A stretch of DNA of 64,000 bases from Kalmanozyma brasiliensis GHG001 (lineage: Eukaryota > Basidiomycota > Ustilaginomycetes > Ustilaginales): NCBI RefSeq assembly GCF_000497045.1, contig NW_015961957.1:404857-468856 (forward strand). The letters are read 5' to 3'. Made by a program: the position numbers and the translations under genes. Shown in pieces: positions 29,406 to 39,528 of this stretch (positions are counted from its first letter, which is position 1; the number at the start of each line of letters is the position of its first letter). Below the pieces are notes generated by a model. It searched no databases, was not told the DNA's origin, and saw only the letters and a list, made by a program, of their open reading frames with translations.

Positions 29406-32171
29406 ATGAGCTGGCTCAACTCATTCGATCCGGCCGCTCCCAAGGGCTCATATGGCGCCAGCAGTAGTGGTTCGCGAAATGCTCTAGGACCGAGCCGCAG
29501 TGTCGCAGCTCCTGCGGGGCTCCATGGTTCGACAGCAGGTCCGTCTGCTGCCCCTCCTGGTCCATCTCGCCCTGCTCAGATCGGTCGCACCACCCGCCTC
29601 AACGAGTCGACACCGTACTCAGGCCCTAGCAGACCGTCGAATGCACCTCCGGCATATGCACCGCGACCAATACGACCGCCACATCGAATCAAAGCTGCTC
29701 CTCCTTCAGCGGCGCTTCGCTCGGAAGATGCACAGCCAAATGAACATCAGATGCGAACCAAGCCGTGGGAGATCGAGGCGCCTCCAACTATCGGCAAGGC
29801 CAAAACGGCTCAGCCCATATGCCCGCCACGGAAACCGAGTCAGCCACGACCGAAGCAGGCACGCACCACCGGTTCGCAGAGAGCACCTCTACCTGTGAAG
29901 CCGCCCTCCGCTCCTGCGCCAAAAGCACCGCAAAGACCAACACAACCGCCATCGGGCCCGCAAGCACAACCGAAACCTCGACATCCACCACCTACAGCAG
30001 AAGAATTGCAGAAGAAAGAGCTCAAGAGGCTGAGGCGGGAAGAGCACGAAAGAAACGTCCTGGCCAAGAGGCAACGCCAGTCGCAGGCAGCGAAGAAGGC
30101 GAACGAGAAGAAGAAGAAGTGGCTTGCGCAGTCGACAGAAGCGAAATCGCCTGCTGCAAAGAAGGAAGAGATCGAGATGCCAGACATGGAGCTATCCGAG
30201 GCGGCAAAGATCAGATTGCGATGGGAGCAATCTTCTTCTTCTTCGTCGGACTCTGCGATGGAACGGACATGGGATTCGAGGGGAAGACGCACGCCTTCTC
30301 CCCCGCCCTTGCCGTCGAGCCCGCCTACGGTACTACCACCTCCGTCCATGGCCGCACCGCAGCCATCCTTACCCACGCCAACAGCAGCATCAAACGTGTC
30401 AATAGTGGAGGCTCATCTTCAAAGCCAGGCACCTAGCGAGCCGAAGAGTGCGATGCCGACATTGGCGCAGCTGCGCGGGATCCTCTCGGCAGTGGAGAAG
30501 TCTACGCCACCAATCGCTCACGCGACACAAGAAAAGCCGAAGGCAAGCGAGATATCACCCGCAGGCGAAATACAGCGAGCCAAACACTATGCACAGCCAA
30601 CGGTGGACTCCTCGGACGTCGAATCGGTCATCACGCCGCCGGCCAGTCCCAGGGAGCTGGCTCCTGCGATGAGGAAAGCATTCGAGGTACCTGCCAGAGC
30701 TTTGAGACCTTCCAAACGTGGCGTCAAGGCAGAACAAGTTGACTATAAGGCTTCCAGTACCCAGCAGCTTGACCCACCAACGCAGGCTGCCAGCAGCAAG
30801 GCCATCGAGACCGACAACATCAGCGACGACGACGATGACGACGACGACGATCGTCCTCTCGCCGCTGCGCTCCAAGCCTCTGGTCGACTCTCCAACCTCA
30901 GTTCCAAACCACGCCAACCCGAAACCTGCGTCGACTCGGACCCGGACGAAGACGTTCCCCTGCAAGACCTGCTACAGCGTCGATCTGCCGAGCCTGCCAC
31001 CGCTTCCACCGACACCCGACCAAAATGGCCCTCAACGCCCTTCGAGCCGAAGCTCAAGAAAGCTTTCGCGGGAGCACACGGCCTGTCCATCAAGTACTTT
31101 GTTCCCCTCGCCAGTGCAGCATTGGCCGGTCGGGATGCAGCTCCCACTCGCAGTCGCGCTGCAATGTTCGACTCGGCTCTTGCGGTCAGTGAACACGGTC
31201 GGATCGTGACCTACGCCGAGGAGTGCGATCGCGATGTGAAGCCGGACGACCTTCCGAGCCGGTTCCTGCACCTCGCCGAGCGACCTGTCGACAAAAAGTC
31301 CGTCAAAGGTTCGTCTCCGATCGATCGGGTGGAGGACGTTGTCCGTCTCACCTCCAAAGTGTGCGCTATCGCCTCGTCAACGGATCAGCCGTTGGGACTG
31401 GGTAATCACTCGGACTACCCGGTGCAGGTATCGCTTGTCACGCTCGACGCTTCTCGCTCCGCACGCACACACCACCTGGACGAGCGCCCGCATGCCTGGG
31501 GCGCATCCAGCATCACCTCCTTTCCCCGGACTGACCCGTTCAACTCTGGCTCGGTCGATTTTGCCACTGGTGGCATCGATGGTGTGGTTCACCACTGGAA
31601 CTGGTCTCGTCCCACTACCACGACGAGCCGACTTCACACGTTGCATGGGAGCAAACCGGTGGTAGCGCTGGAACACCTCCCTTCTCGCACCACGCTCGCT
31701 TCGGCCAGCCTTGGTAGTGTGATCGGCTTCGATCTCTCGGCTTTAACCCTGGGGTTCAGCTGGAATACAAGCGATCACATTGTGCATTTGGAACGGACAC
31801 CCGATCCGAAGCTCATGCTCGGCGTTCTGGCTCGGAGGGACTACGATCAGTTTCGACTGTTCGATGTTACTGGTGGAAACGGGCCGGTGAGTCGACCGGT
31901 GTTGCGCTTTGGTTGGCTCAACGAGGCTCAGGGAAGCCTGCCACTGGGTAGAGGGGCGTGGCATCCGCATAGGAGGGCGATGTTCGCTCACGCTGCCGAG
32001 GATGGGCACGTGAGGGTGTGGGATATGCGCAATGCTCGGGATGCGTTGGTGGATGTGGATCTCGAGGAGGAGGCGTTGGTGGATGTCGTTTGGGCAGCGG
32101 AGGGAGAGGAGGATGTGATGTATGTCGCCGGAACGAGAGGTGTTAGGTGTGTGGCGCTGGTCCCGCCTTGA
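29406..32171 (+). CDS. WD40-repeat protein with long disordered N-terminus
   Basis: 921 residues from ATG 29406, unspliced. The first 190 residues are Pro/Ser/Ala-rich. A Lys/Arg/Glu-rich helix follows (about 198-255; TAEELQKKELKRLRREEHER), a likely coiled coil and nuclear targeting region. A run of ten Asp lies near residue 477-486, encoded by a GAC/GAT microsatellite at about 30825-30849. The last 380 residues contain degenerate WD repeats, best seen as SVDFATGGIDGVVHHWNWSR, TLASASLGSVIGFDL and AAEDGHVRVWDMRNA. Enough blades are visible for one propeller, but repeat boundaries are weak. Such proteins are interaction platforms; no specific complex can be named. It is convergent with the NDUFB9 gene, 301 bp apart. 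Confidence 0.85.
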   Translation: MSWLNSFDPAAPKGSYGASSSGSRNALGPSRSVAAPAGLHGSTAGPSAAPPGPSRPAQIGRTTRLNESTPYSGPSRPSNAPPAYAPRPIRPPHRIKAAPPSAALRSEDAQPNEHQMRTKPWEIEAPPTIGKAKTAQPICPPRKPSQPRPKQARTTGSQRAPLPVKPPSAPAPKAPQRPTQPPSGPQAQPKPRHPPPTAEELQKKELKRLRREEHERNVLAKRQRQSQAAKKANEKKKKWLAQSTEAKSPAAKKEEIEMPDMELSEAAKIRLRWEQSSSSSSDSAMERTWDSRGRRTPSPPPLPSSPPTVLPPPSMAAPQPSLPTPTAASNVSIVEAHLQSQAPSEPKSAMPTLAQLRGILSAVEKSTPPIAHATQEKPKASEISPAGEIQRAKHYAQPTVDSSDVESVITPPASPRELAPAMRKAFEVPARALRPSKRGVKAEQVDYKASSTQQLDPPTQAASSKAIETDNISDDDDDDDDDRPLAAALQASGRLSNLSSKPRQPETCVDSDPDEDVPLQDLLQRRSAEPATASTDTRPKWPSTPFEPKLKKAFAGAHGLSIKYFVPLASAALAGRDAAPTRSRAAMFDSALAVSEHGRIVTYAEECDRDVKPDDLPSRFLHLAERPVDKKSVKGSSPIDRVEDVVRLTSKVCAIASSTDQPLGLGNHSDYPVQVSLVTLDASRSARTHHLDERPHAWGASSITSFPRTDPFNSGSVDFATGGIDGVVHHWNWSRPTTTTSRLHTLHGSKPVVALEHLPSRTTLASASLGSVIGFDLSALTLGFSWNTSDHIVHLERTPDPKLMLGVLARRDYDQFRLFDVTGGNGPVSRPVLRFGWLNEAQGSLPLGRGAWHPHRRAMFAHAAEDGHVRVWDMRNARDALVDVDLEEEALVDVVWAAEGEEDVMYVAGTRGVRCVALVPP

Positions 32172-32472
32172 GTGGGATCTTCAAACCGCGAGAAGGGGAT
32201 GAGAAGGGGTCTGGAGAACGCACAAGCAGGGTTGTACCACATCCCGCAATTCAAGCACACAAGAAGCGCTGGCTGCCAAATGAAAGAAAGATGCCTCGTT
32301 GAAACGCACAAGCAGAGGGGCCCAAATGCAAAAGCGATGCGGAAGTCAAAAGCGGCGTGCGCGTCGTCTAGCATACTCAAACCGATCGTTTGTGCGGATG
32401 TATGTATGTATTTCAATCGTGCTGCGAGAGTAAGCGAGTTCACATGGACTTTGAAAGATTCTTTCGGCATTC
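32172..32472. other. Convergent intergenic, WD40 / NDUFB9
   Basis: 301 bp between two converging stops. Contains a short tgta repeat near 32400. Nothing else seen. Confidence 0.5.
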
Positions 32473-33172
32473 TTAGTGGTGTTGCGCATCGAGAGCGGCC
32501 TTCTTCTCGGCCTCGCTGAACATGGGAGGAGGAAGGTTGCGTTCCCACTTTGTGCCGTCTTCGAACATGGCGGCTGTTCCGTCAAAAGCAGGAAGGGGAG
32601 GAAGGATGAGTCAGTATGAGGTGTTCGAAGTTTCCGAAGTTTCGAACCTTTGCTTCTGGGTTCGGTGAGTGGGTGTGATGGGCGGGTCGATGCCGGCAAT
32701 GGGGCTGCCAGGAGTGCCGCGCGGACACGGGCAGCGTGTACATTTGGCTTTCGACGAGCAAGTTGCAACCCGAAAGTAGGACGCATCTCTGCAGTCGCCA
32801 ATGAGCGCCTACGCCATCTCGCCATCTCGTCCTGTCCATCGGTGCCACCAACCTCCTTGAAGCCTTCGCATACTTACGTCGGTGAGGATCGGGGTGCTGC
32901 ACCCTCTTCAAATCCCTCTCGGCCTTCTCGAACAGATTGGCCAACTCCCTAGGGTTGCGGATGTGACGGTTCCTCTCGAACTCGACGCGGATTTCGATAG
33001 CGCGGTCACGCCAGATGTCGCGACGGATGCACCAGTCCAGCTCGTTCTTGAGCGTGCGGCGGTAGAGCGATTTGACGTACGACTTGTGCGCTTGCGAGAA
33101 GGATGCTGCCGCCGCAGGGCCGGTGGATGACGAAGAGGCAGCAGCGCTGCGCAGGATGGGTGCCGCGAACAT
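32473..33172 (-). CDS. NDUFB9: Complex I subunit NDUFB9 (B22, LYR family), two exons
   Basis: Exon 1 runs from ATG 33172 down to 32878, exon 2 from 32573 to the stop at 32473, giving 131 residues. The 304-bp intron has GTAAGT and AACAG ends and the split codon restores the frame. The product is an accessory subunit of mitochondrial NADH:ubiquinone oxidoreductase. The LYR-type start is HKSYVKSLYRRTLKNELDWC, followed by RRDIWRDRAIEIRVEFERNR, LFEKAERDLKRVQHPDPHR, and, after the splice, MFEDGTKWERNLPPPMFSE. The GTKWERN block is the hallmark C-terminal motif of this subunit and only appears if the intron is removed. An Ala/Ser-rich N-terminus of about 28 residues may aid import. The frame is open upstream to 33376, but without evidence of use. 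Confidence 0.93.
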
Positions 33173-33548
33173 TGTGGGACCGTCGAAAAGGTGAAGAGGC
33201 GTGGTGATGACGATGGTGGACAGTAAGGCGGGGAGGGTACTGAGATGGAGGGGTTGGATTTCAACGATATCGACCAGAACGGCCGCACGACCCGCCAGAA
33301 GTGAGATTCCGATTTTCATCACGTGCGCCGGATCGCTGATTCGGAAATCAAGATCAAGCCCGATTTTCAGTTTCAACCACGGCAGGACCTTCGTATACTC
33401 ACGCCCTTCGAGGCACTCCGATCGACAGTCACTTATCAGACCGCTGCGTTGTCAGAGACGCGGACATGGCAGGCAGAACGTGAGCGTGTTGTGGCGCCAT
33501 AGCGAGACTCGTAGAGGCGGACGAAGGTGTATTGCTATGCGAGAAAGG
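33173..33548. other. Intergenic: NDUFB9 promoter and AlkB-like 3' end
   Basis: 376 bp between two minus-strand genes. No regulatory motif that I can support. Confidence 0.5.
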
Positions 33549-34400
33549 TCATTCGCCGACAATGTCAGCGCCTGGCAACATAGACCTGATGGTGACACTT
33601 AGCCGAATTGACCGCTTCAGCTCGTCCACGCTACCATCAAAAGCGCGCACACGATCCATATCCCTGGCGCTGATCCCATGCTTCCAATCGTACCTCGCCT
33701 GGCCGGACAACACGACCACGCTCCCCGATGGCAGGAAGAGATGCTCCGACGCCTGTCGCTCGTGCGTAAAGTCCATCACGGTGCCCGTACCCTGTGGACC
33801 GAAAGAGCAGAGGATGATGCCATCGGCAAAGCGGTTGACCAAGTCGACGTGCGGCGAGAGGCCCTCTGCACCCGCGTAGAGGTTGAGGATGAGTTGACGC
33901 GAGCGGAGCTGGTCGGAGGGGAAGAGGAGGTGCTTGACTGATTGAGGGAGATAATGCTCGGGCTGGGCAATTAGGAGGTGTTGCAAATCGTGTATGAGGT
34001 CAAGGGCCCACGCGGGAAGACCAGAGCAGCTCGAATCGCCTGCCGATGGTGGCGCACCCGGCATGGTATCTGACGACGATGCCAGTGACCGCGCAAAGAG
34101 CATCGCTTGGTTGCGCGATGAGCGAGCGTATGACTCGGTCCTATTACAGTCGGCCTTGGAGGAATTCCCGGCCTCATCTGTGACGGCAAAGTAGCCGCAT
34201 GCAGAGACCTGCTGTAGCACTCGATCGTGGAGTTCTCTCGACAGCAGGTCCGGGAAGAAGAACAAGCCGGGTATGCCTGGAGCCGTTCGCGATGCTATCG
34301 GAACGTCATCGCGAGGATCCTCATTCGTATACGCTGCCACATCATTGGTGCTGTCGGCGCCAAAGAGGGAGTCGTCATCGTCGTCGGGATCGGAATGCAT
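33549..34400 (-). CDS. AlkB-like 2-oxoglutarate/Fe(II) dioxygenase
   Basis: 283 residues from ATG 34400 (MHSDPDDDDDSLFG). The frame is open to 34445 only from a TTG. The opening GIPGLFFFPDLLSRELHD is the usual AlkB entry. The iron site is visible: His about 184 and Asp about 186 in SPHVDLVNRFADGI, the distal His about 241 in YDWKHGISARD, and the 2-oxoglutarate Arg in RLSVTIRSM. NLYAGAEGLSPHVD is the AlkB version of the N-x-Y...H-x-D motif. Members repair alkylated nucleic acid or demethylate RNA/protein. Which one cannot be told; the compact lid and YxW pattern suggest the ALKBH4/7/8-like side rather than ALKBH2/3, but this is weak. It is divergent from HPT1. Confidence 0.87.
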   Translation of the reverse strand: MHSDPDDDDDSLFGADSTNDVAAYTNEDPRDDVPIASRTAPGIPGLFFFPDLLSRELHDRVLQQVSACGYFAVTDEAGNSSKADCNRTESYARSSRNQAMLFARSLASSSDTMPGAPPSAGDSSCSGLPAWALDLIHDLQHLLIAQPEHYLPQSVKHLLFPSDQLRSRQLILNLYAGAEGLSPHVDLVNRFADGIILCSFGPQGTGTVMDFTHERQASEHLFLPSGSVVVLSGQARYDWKHGISARDMDRVRAFDGSVDELKRSIRLSVTIRSMLPGADIVGE

Positions 34401-34868
34401 CCTGAAGGTCCCCGCTCTGTAGGCAAGGGTCTGGCATTGCTTCAAGAATACTTTGAGATCGAGAGGGCTACAGAATACCTATGACAGGAGCAAGCGCGCA
34501 TCACAGAGATAGAGGTGTCGACATGTTGACAGAGAGCGGGCAGGACCGAAGCTGCTGATGGTGACAAGGCGTTGGTGGAAACCAAAAGTCAGGAGCGAGC
34601 AGATCCGTGCGAGCAACGGCGTCTTCCGAAGAAGCGCGAATTTGAGTTTTTGGAATGACGCGGTGAGCTGCGCAGCCGCGGGCACATGTGGGCTCTTGCA
34701 GCCTTCCAAATTTTTTAGCCTTTTTTCGCTGTGGTTCCGGCTATCCGTCTTGACGAGAAGAAAAACCTGCTCCCCACTCGATATCACTTAACGTTCAACG
34801 TTACTCTCCCCACCCAAACAACTCCACCCCCTCACAACAGCTCCTATCAGGACATCTATTTACACAAC
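34401..34868. promoter_or_regulatory. Bidirectional promoter region, AlkB-like / HPT1
   Basis: 468 bp between divergent starts. T-rich tracts (attttttagcctttttt) occur near 34709-34727, about 150 bp before HPT1. A C/A-rich leader runs from about 34800 to the ATG. The frame of HPT1 is open back to 34731 but uses GTG there. Confidence 0.45.
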
Positions 34869-35633
34869 ATGTCGGCCGAGCAGCTTCCAGACGACCACTA
34901 CCGTCCCACGTACGAGGAGATTCACGTGCAGATCGGCGAGGCTGCGCGTCGCATCAAGACAGAATTCGACCCGGATCTGATGGTGGCCATTGGCGGTGGA
35001 GGCTTCTACCCCGCGCGCGTGCTGCGAACGTTCCTCAAGAAGCCTTCGGCGCTGGACGCGAGCAAGATGCGCAACATCCCCATCCAGGCCATCGGCTTGA
35101 GTCTGTACGAGGAAGTGTCCGGCACGTCCGAGGGCCAGATCGGTAACGAGGTGGTGCGCACGCAGTGGCTCGACGCCAAGACTGTTTCGGGCCACAAGGG
35201 GCCAGGCAAGATCGAGGAGGGCAAGGACGCCGGAGGTCTGCTCGGCAAGAACGTGCTCATCGTAGACGAGGTGGATGATTCGAGGACCACATTGCAGTAC
35301 GCCTACTCGGAACTTCTGAAAGATGTCAAGAACGCCATTGCCAACCTTTCGGCGGAAGAGCGTCAGAACCTCGCCCCCACCCGCTTCGCCATCTTTGTGG
35401 TGCACAACAAGGAGAAGGAGGGCGGAAAGCGCGGTACCCTGCCCATCCTCCCCAAGGATCTGCCAAAGGGTCAGGATAAGATTGTCGAAGGACTCAGCGA
35501 GGGTGTGCGATACTACTCGACGCAGGACATTGGCGACGTGTGGATCTGCTACCCGTGGGAGGAGGAGGACATCATCGAGCACAACCGCCTCGCTGCCCTG
35601 GCCAAGAAGTTGGGTGTCAACCAGGCTGTCTAA
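34869..35633 (+). CDS. HPT1: Hypoxanthine/xanthine phosphoribosyltransferase
   Basis: 254 residues from ATG 34869 (MSAEQLPDDHYRPTYEEIHV). It transfers ribose phosphate from PRPP to hypoxanthine, guanine or xanthine in purine salvage, in the cytosol. The family pattern is strong over the full length: FDPDLMVAIGGGGFYPARVL at the pyrophosphate loop, RTQWLD, then the PRPP-binding motif VLIVDEVDDSRTT, and WICYPWEEEDII near the end. Two short insertions (around SGHKGPGKIEEGKDAGG and KEKEGGKRG) make it longer than the yeast protein. No intron. Purine specificity is taken from the yeast Hpt1 family and is not shown by the sequence. Convergent with VPS51. Confidence 0.93.
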   Translation: MSAEQLPDDHYRPTYEEIHVQIGEAARRIKTEFDPDLMVAIGGGGFYPARVLRTFLKKPSALDASKMRNIPIQAIGLSLYEEVSGTSEGQIGNEVVRTQWLDAKTVSGHKGPGKIEEGKDAGGLLGKNVLIVDEVDDSRTTLQYAYSELLKDVKNAIANLSAEERQNLAPTRFAIFVVHNKEKEGGKRGTLPILPKDLPKGQDKIVEGLSEGVRYYSTQDIGDVWICYPWEEEDIIEHNRLAALAKKLGVNQAV

Positions 35634-35954
35634 GGCAGGCCTCATTCTCGGCAGGAGAAGCTTTTTGCTGCCGTTTGTATATCATCCAGCTCTGTCATGG
35701 AACCTTTTGTACATTGTGATGTTGTCGGAGGATCCGACCTGTGTGCGTGTCTCATGCATGAAAAGAGCTGCTCATAGGGCACGGGACTTGCCCAGTCTAT
35801 CTGCCGATCACGATCTCGCTGACACACAAAGAGCGTTTCGATCGAATGCTGTCGCTTTGATTCGGCATGCCTCCGATTGCAAGAAGCCTGCAGACCGACG
35901 GAACATGCCAAGCTTGGGTATAATCCCGACCGAAACGGCGGCACTTGCGTCAAC
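35634..35954. other. Convergent intergenic, HPT1 / VPS51
   Basis: 321 bp between two stops. Contains the 3' ends of both genes. No extra feature found. Confidence 0.5.
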
Positions 35955-36767
35955 CTATCGACTCGCAGAGCTCGTTCCCACAGCCTTCCTCCCATCCTTG
36001 AGCAGACTCCTGCACTCGGCTGCAATCTCTCTCACCCCTGACACACCTGCATCCGTCCACGCCGCCAAAACCGGCTCCATTGTCCCCCACAAATGCTCCG
36101 CCTGCGCTAGTCCCATTTTCCTCGCCTCCGCACTCTGCTCCCCCGTCTCAGCCGCGTCCAATCGACACTCGATTAGATCTGACAGCCTCGCTGGTAGCGT
36201 CACGATCGGATCCAGGTCGTGCAGCCGGTCGATCCCTCCCGTGGCCGACTCCTCCACCGCCTTCGCTCTAGCACTGCTGCGTAGCACCTCGAGATTGCTC
36301 GCCAGATTCGACATGCTCTCGAACGACGATCTGAGCGAGTCCAACGACGGATCGAGCGACTCGGACTTGATCTTCATGTTCCGGATCGTATCGGAGGCAG
36401 CGACCAGCTCGTGGTGATGATTGTACACCAAACTCTGTCGTTCTCCGTCCAGCTCGCGGATCTGGACGATGAGCTCGGACTCTTTGCCGAGCAACGTGCT
36501 GAGGCTGCCCGAGCGAAGGAGGGAGGAGAGATCGATCTTGGGTCCTAGAGCGATGCTGCTCGACTCGCCGATGATGGGCGTGCTTGGTTGTGATGTGGTG
36601 GGAGTCTCGGAGGAGAGGCCGTAGTAGTCGCGCAGCTTGCTGGCTCGTCGTTTGTCGGCTCGCGGCCGTGAGCCGGTGGACGAGCTGGGGCTCATTTCGA
36701 CCACGTTCCGACCTTGCAGCGGCCGCGACGCGAGTGTGGGTGTCGAAGGTGTGCTTGTCGATGCCAT
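35955..36767 (-). CDS. VPS51: VPS51 subunit of the GARP/EARP tethering complex
   Basis: 270 residues from ATG 36767. Vps51 is the small subunit that links the GARP tether (Vps52-53-54) to SNAREs on the trans-Golgi for endosome-to-Golgi retrieval. The characteristic N-terminal motif KLRDYYGL is present at about 44-51 and is followed by a Ser/Thr/Pro-rich linker. The family helix begins LSTLLGKESELIVQIRELD and runs through SLVYNHHHELVAASDTIRNM. The remainder is predicted helical up to RKAVGTSSASR. The length is typical of fungal Vps51. The first 40 residues are disordered. Unspliced. Confidence 0.9.
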   Translation of the reverse strand: MASTSTPSTPTLASRPLQGRNVVEMSPSSSTGSRPRADKRRASKLRDYYGLSSETPTTSQPSTPIIGESSSIALGPKIDLSSLLRSGSLSTLLGKESELIVQIRELDGERQSLVYNHHHELVAASDTIRNMKIKSESLDPSLDSLRSSFESMSNLASNLEVLRSSARAKAVEESATGGIDRLHDLDPIVTLPARLSDLIECRLDAAETGEQSAEARKMGLAQAEHLWGTMEPVLAAWTDAGVSGVREIAAECRSLLKDGRKAVGTSSASR

Positions 36768-37255
36768 CTTGTCGTTATGTGTGCTGGTGCATCAGGAAGA
36801 GATGGAAGCGTGTGTTTGTCTTCCGGTCAGGGTCCGAGCTGACCAGCGTGGAGGCGAGTTTTCCCAGGATGTTAGAACGGCCTCAACGGCAAGCCTGGAA
36901 ATTGCGTCGGCTGCACGGAGCAGTCAGCCTTCAGCGCAGCGCAGCGCTCCCTGCCGCTCACTTCATGCGGAAGGTCGTCTGAGCCCGGTCCCAGACCGGA
37001 TGCCAAGTCGGTCAATTCACGGATGACCGCCAAGCAATCTGCATTCTGCTCACTCTCGTCATCCTCTCCTCTGTCATCCTTTGCTCCGCACGACGTTTCA
37101 TACGCACCGAACGAGGCCTCATCGACTCAGCCACAGAGTCGCCCGCTCTCGAGCTTTGTAACTCGCACCCCGCAATCGGCGCAGCACAACCTCAGACTCT
37201 CACCTCGACCCTCGATCTCATCCCAAGCGGCTCTCGCTTCCCATTCCCGGCAGTC
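36768..37255. promoter_or_regulatory. Bidirectional promoter region, VPS51 / USP gene
   Basis: 488 bp between divergent starts. The USP side is C/T-rich. I could not identify a TATA box or known operator. Confidence 0.4.
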
Positions 37256-39313
37256 ATGGTGCGGACACCCTCCATCTCGATCTCGTCGAGTGAGAAAGAC
37301 AAGGACAAGGCGACCCAAACGCTCTCTTCTGCCTTTGCATCCATGATCGCCGTGGGTGCGCCCTACCAGACCTCGCGAAATCAGCTCAAGGTCGAAGACG
37401 CTTCTTCCGCGTCCACCGACACCCGCGAGTCGGGACGATCGCGCAAGAAGTCGAGTCGATTCAGCGCCTTCAGTCGGTCCGGGCGCAGTCCGTCGCCTTT
37501 CCGATTCGGGCTGTCGAAGAAACGTTCCTCGTCGGCAAACCGATTGAAGGTCAATCCGGATGACGATACGGGGTCGGAGCGCAGCGAGAGGGAGAAGGAT
37601 AGCGATACAGAGTCGGTCATGAGTAGCGCGTCGGGGATCACGCCGAGGAACAATGCGTTCTTCAGCCCGGAGGATGAGGAGGAGATCGATTTGTCGGTGC
37701 CTTCTTCGCATGGCCGGCGGCGGCACCCTGCCTCGTTGCATGGAGCCGAGTCGCAATTGCCCACGTCGGGGTCGTCAACCAGTCTCACGAGTGCTACGGG
37801 TGTAGAAGCGGATGTGGAGTCGGTTGCGGATTCGGATTCGGATGATGACGATGCTCCACATGCCTCTTCCAGCGGCAACGGCGCAGGCGAGGAGGAGGAG
37901 GACGACGAGGACCCCGACGAGATGGATCCAGAGGTGCTCGACAACACGCTCTACAACGCAGAATGCCTCACCTCGCACCAGCACTGGAACGGGCCCAAGT
38001 CCGAAGATGGTCATCCCCACTTTGACACCTACGAGGACGAAGACCTGGAGCGCGACGATGATCACATTACGGCGCCTAACGTGGTGCTTGCCGAAGATCA
38101 GGTGTCGACTTTTCTCACAAGGCGCGGCTCCAAGATGCTTTCGCTCACCACGTCGCGTCCGCGCTACGAGCGTAATCGATGCACCATCACCATCAGTCAC
38201 GGCGATGCCGATGCGGCGGCGAAGAACAGCAAGCGACCCAAGCGCTATGTCGTCGCCTCGGATGGATCCGAAGAATCCTCGTATGCAGTGGAATGGACGA
38301 TCGGAACAGTGCTCCGGGATGGAGACGAGATGCTGGTAGTATCCGTCATGGAGACGGACAGCAAACTCGACGCGCTCGATCCGAAGCACGAAGAAGTCTC
38401 GGCACGAATGGAGCACCAGCGCATTCGTCAAGCCATGGCGTCCGTGCTGGCCAAGCAAGCCACCCACCTACTCGAACGCACACGGTTGGAGGTCAAGATC
38501 TCCTGCCAGGCGATCCACGCCAAGAATCCGCGCCACATGCTGTTGGACCTGATCGACTTTTACGAACCGACCATGGTGGTGGTCGGTTCGCGCGGGTTGG
38601 GCTCGCTGCGTGGAATCCTGCTCGGTTCGACATCGCATTATCTGGTGCAAAAGTCGAGTGCGCCGGTGATGGTGGCTCGTAAGCGATTGAAGTTGCCGGC
38701 GTTGCCGAGGGGCAAGGGCGATGTGGTGGAGTCGGTGCGCGCGAGACATATGCGTTTGGACCAGGCGTCGATCGAAAAGCTCTCCAACGCTGGCGAGGAA
38801 GGGAAAGAAGATGGCGAGAAGGATGGCGAGGAGAAGAACACGACGGAAGAGGAGACTTCGCCGGACAATGAGACCGGCGCCATCAGCACTGTCGATAGCG
38901 TCACCACCACCGACACTGTCTCGGAAGCGCAGACGCCCGTCACGCCTTCCCCACCCCGCACACCCAGCCCAACCTCCAAATCACCCATCAACGTCGATGG
39001 CAGCCCCAAGCTCCAACGCAAGTCGTCCAAAGCTGGACCCACCGCCATCCCACACACGTCGCTCGAGCGTGAGGCCGAGACGCGCGTGCAGATCCAACAG
39101 CGCAAGGAGGAGGCGGCCAAACTGCACGAGGGCGACAAGAAGAGGCACCTCTTTGCGCATCATGGTGATCCGCTGAAGATGGACAAGGACGCATTGCTGA
39201 GCGATAGCGAGGGCGAGTCGAGGGATGAGGTGACCAGGAGAGCCGGAGTCAAAGGGCCAAAGGAGGAGGCGGGAAGCAGGCCGAGAGGCGATGGTGTCAA
39301 AGGCACTCCTTGA
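37256..39313 (+). CDS. Universal stress protein (UspA) domain protein with disordered arms
   Basis: 685 residues from ATG 37256. Residues about 1-325 are disordered, Ser-rich and very acidic (runs of Glu/Asp near 210-230). A single UspA domain occupies about 330-480: it starts RYVVASDGSEESSYAVEWTI, continues with DLIDFYEPTMVVVGSRGLG, and ends with SHYLVQKSSAPVMVARKRLK. The nucleotide motif Gly-x-x-Gly-x9-Gly-Ser is intact (GSRGLGSLRGILLGS), so this is the ATP-binding type. The C-terminal 200 residues are acidic and Lys-rich with SP/TP sites, another regulatory arm. UspA proteins with long extra arms are common in filamentous fungi and yeasts; their role is stress related but undefined. Convergent with the helical membrane protein. 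Confidence 0.88.
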   Translation: MVRTPSISISSSEKDKDKATQTLSSAFASMIAVGAPYQTSRNQLKVEDASSASTDTRESGRSRKKSSRFSAFSRSGRSPSPFRFGLSKKRSSSANRLKVNPDDDTGSERSEREKDSDTESVMSSASGITPRNNAFFSPEDEEEIDLSVPSSHGRRRHPASLHGAESQLPTSGSSTSLTSATGVEADVESVADSDSDDDDAPHASSSGNGAGEEEEDDEDPDEMDPEVLDNTLYNAECLTSHQHWNGPKSEDGHPHFDTYEDEDLERDDDHITAPNVVLAEDQVSTFLTRRGSKMLSLTTSRPRYERNRCTITISHGDADAAAKNSKRPKRYVVASDGSEESSYAVEWTIGTVLRDGDEMLVVSVMETDSKLDALDPKHEEVSARMEHQRIRQAMASVLAKQATHLLERTRLEVKISCQAIHAKNPRHMLLDLIDFYEPTMVVVGSRGLGSLRGILLGSTSHYLVQKSSAPVMVARKRLKLPALPRGKGDVVESVRARHMRLDQASIEKLSNAGEEGKEDGEKDGEEKNTTEEETSPDNETGAISTVDSVTTTDTVSEAQTPVTPSPPRTPSPTSKSPINVDGSPKLQRKSSKAGPTAIPHTSLEREAETRVQIQQRKEEAAKLHEGDKKRHLFAHHGDPLKMDKDALLSDSEGESRDEVTRRAGVKGPKEEAGSRPRGDGVKGTP

Positions 39314-39528
39314 GTCGACTCTGTGAATCTCATTGAGTTAGACCACTCTCGCGTGTTCTGGCTGACTGGCAGTTCGGGGAAAAGAGATCTGAGAAATTGC
39401 AAAGCTACAAGCAAGGTGCGGGACGCACAAAGAGCCAGGGCGGAATCGAGAAGGGTTCGGGACGCAACAAGAGGTGTGGAAGGGGAAGATACAGTGCGGT
39501 TCATCGAGAAGGGGAGGTCGCGTGCGGA

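Noticed and set aside
38638..39138. Minus-strand frame inside the USP gene
   Set aside because: Shadow of the acidic low-complexity arm of the USP protein; no independent features.
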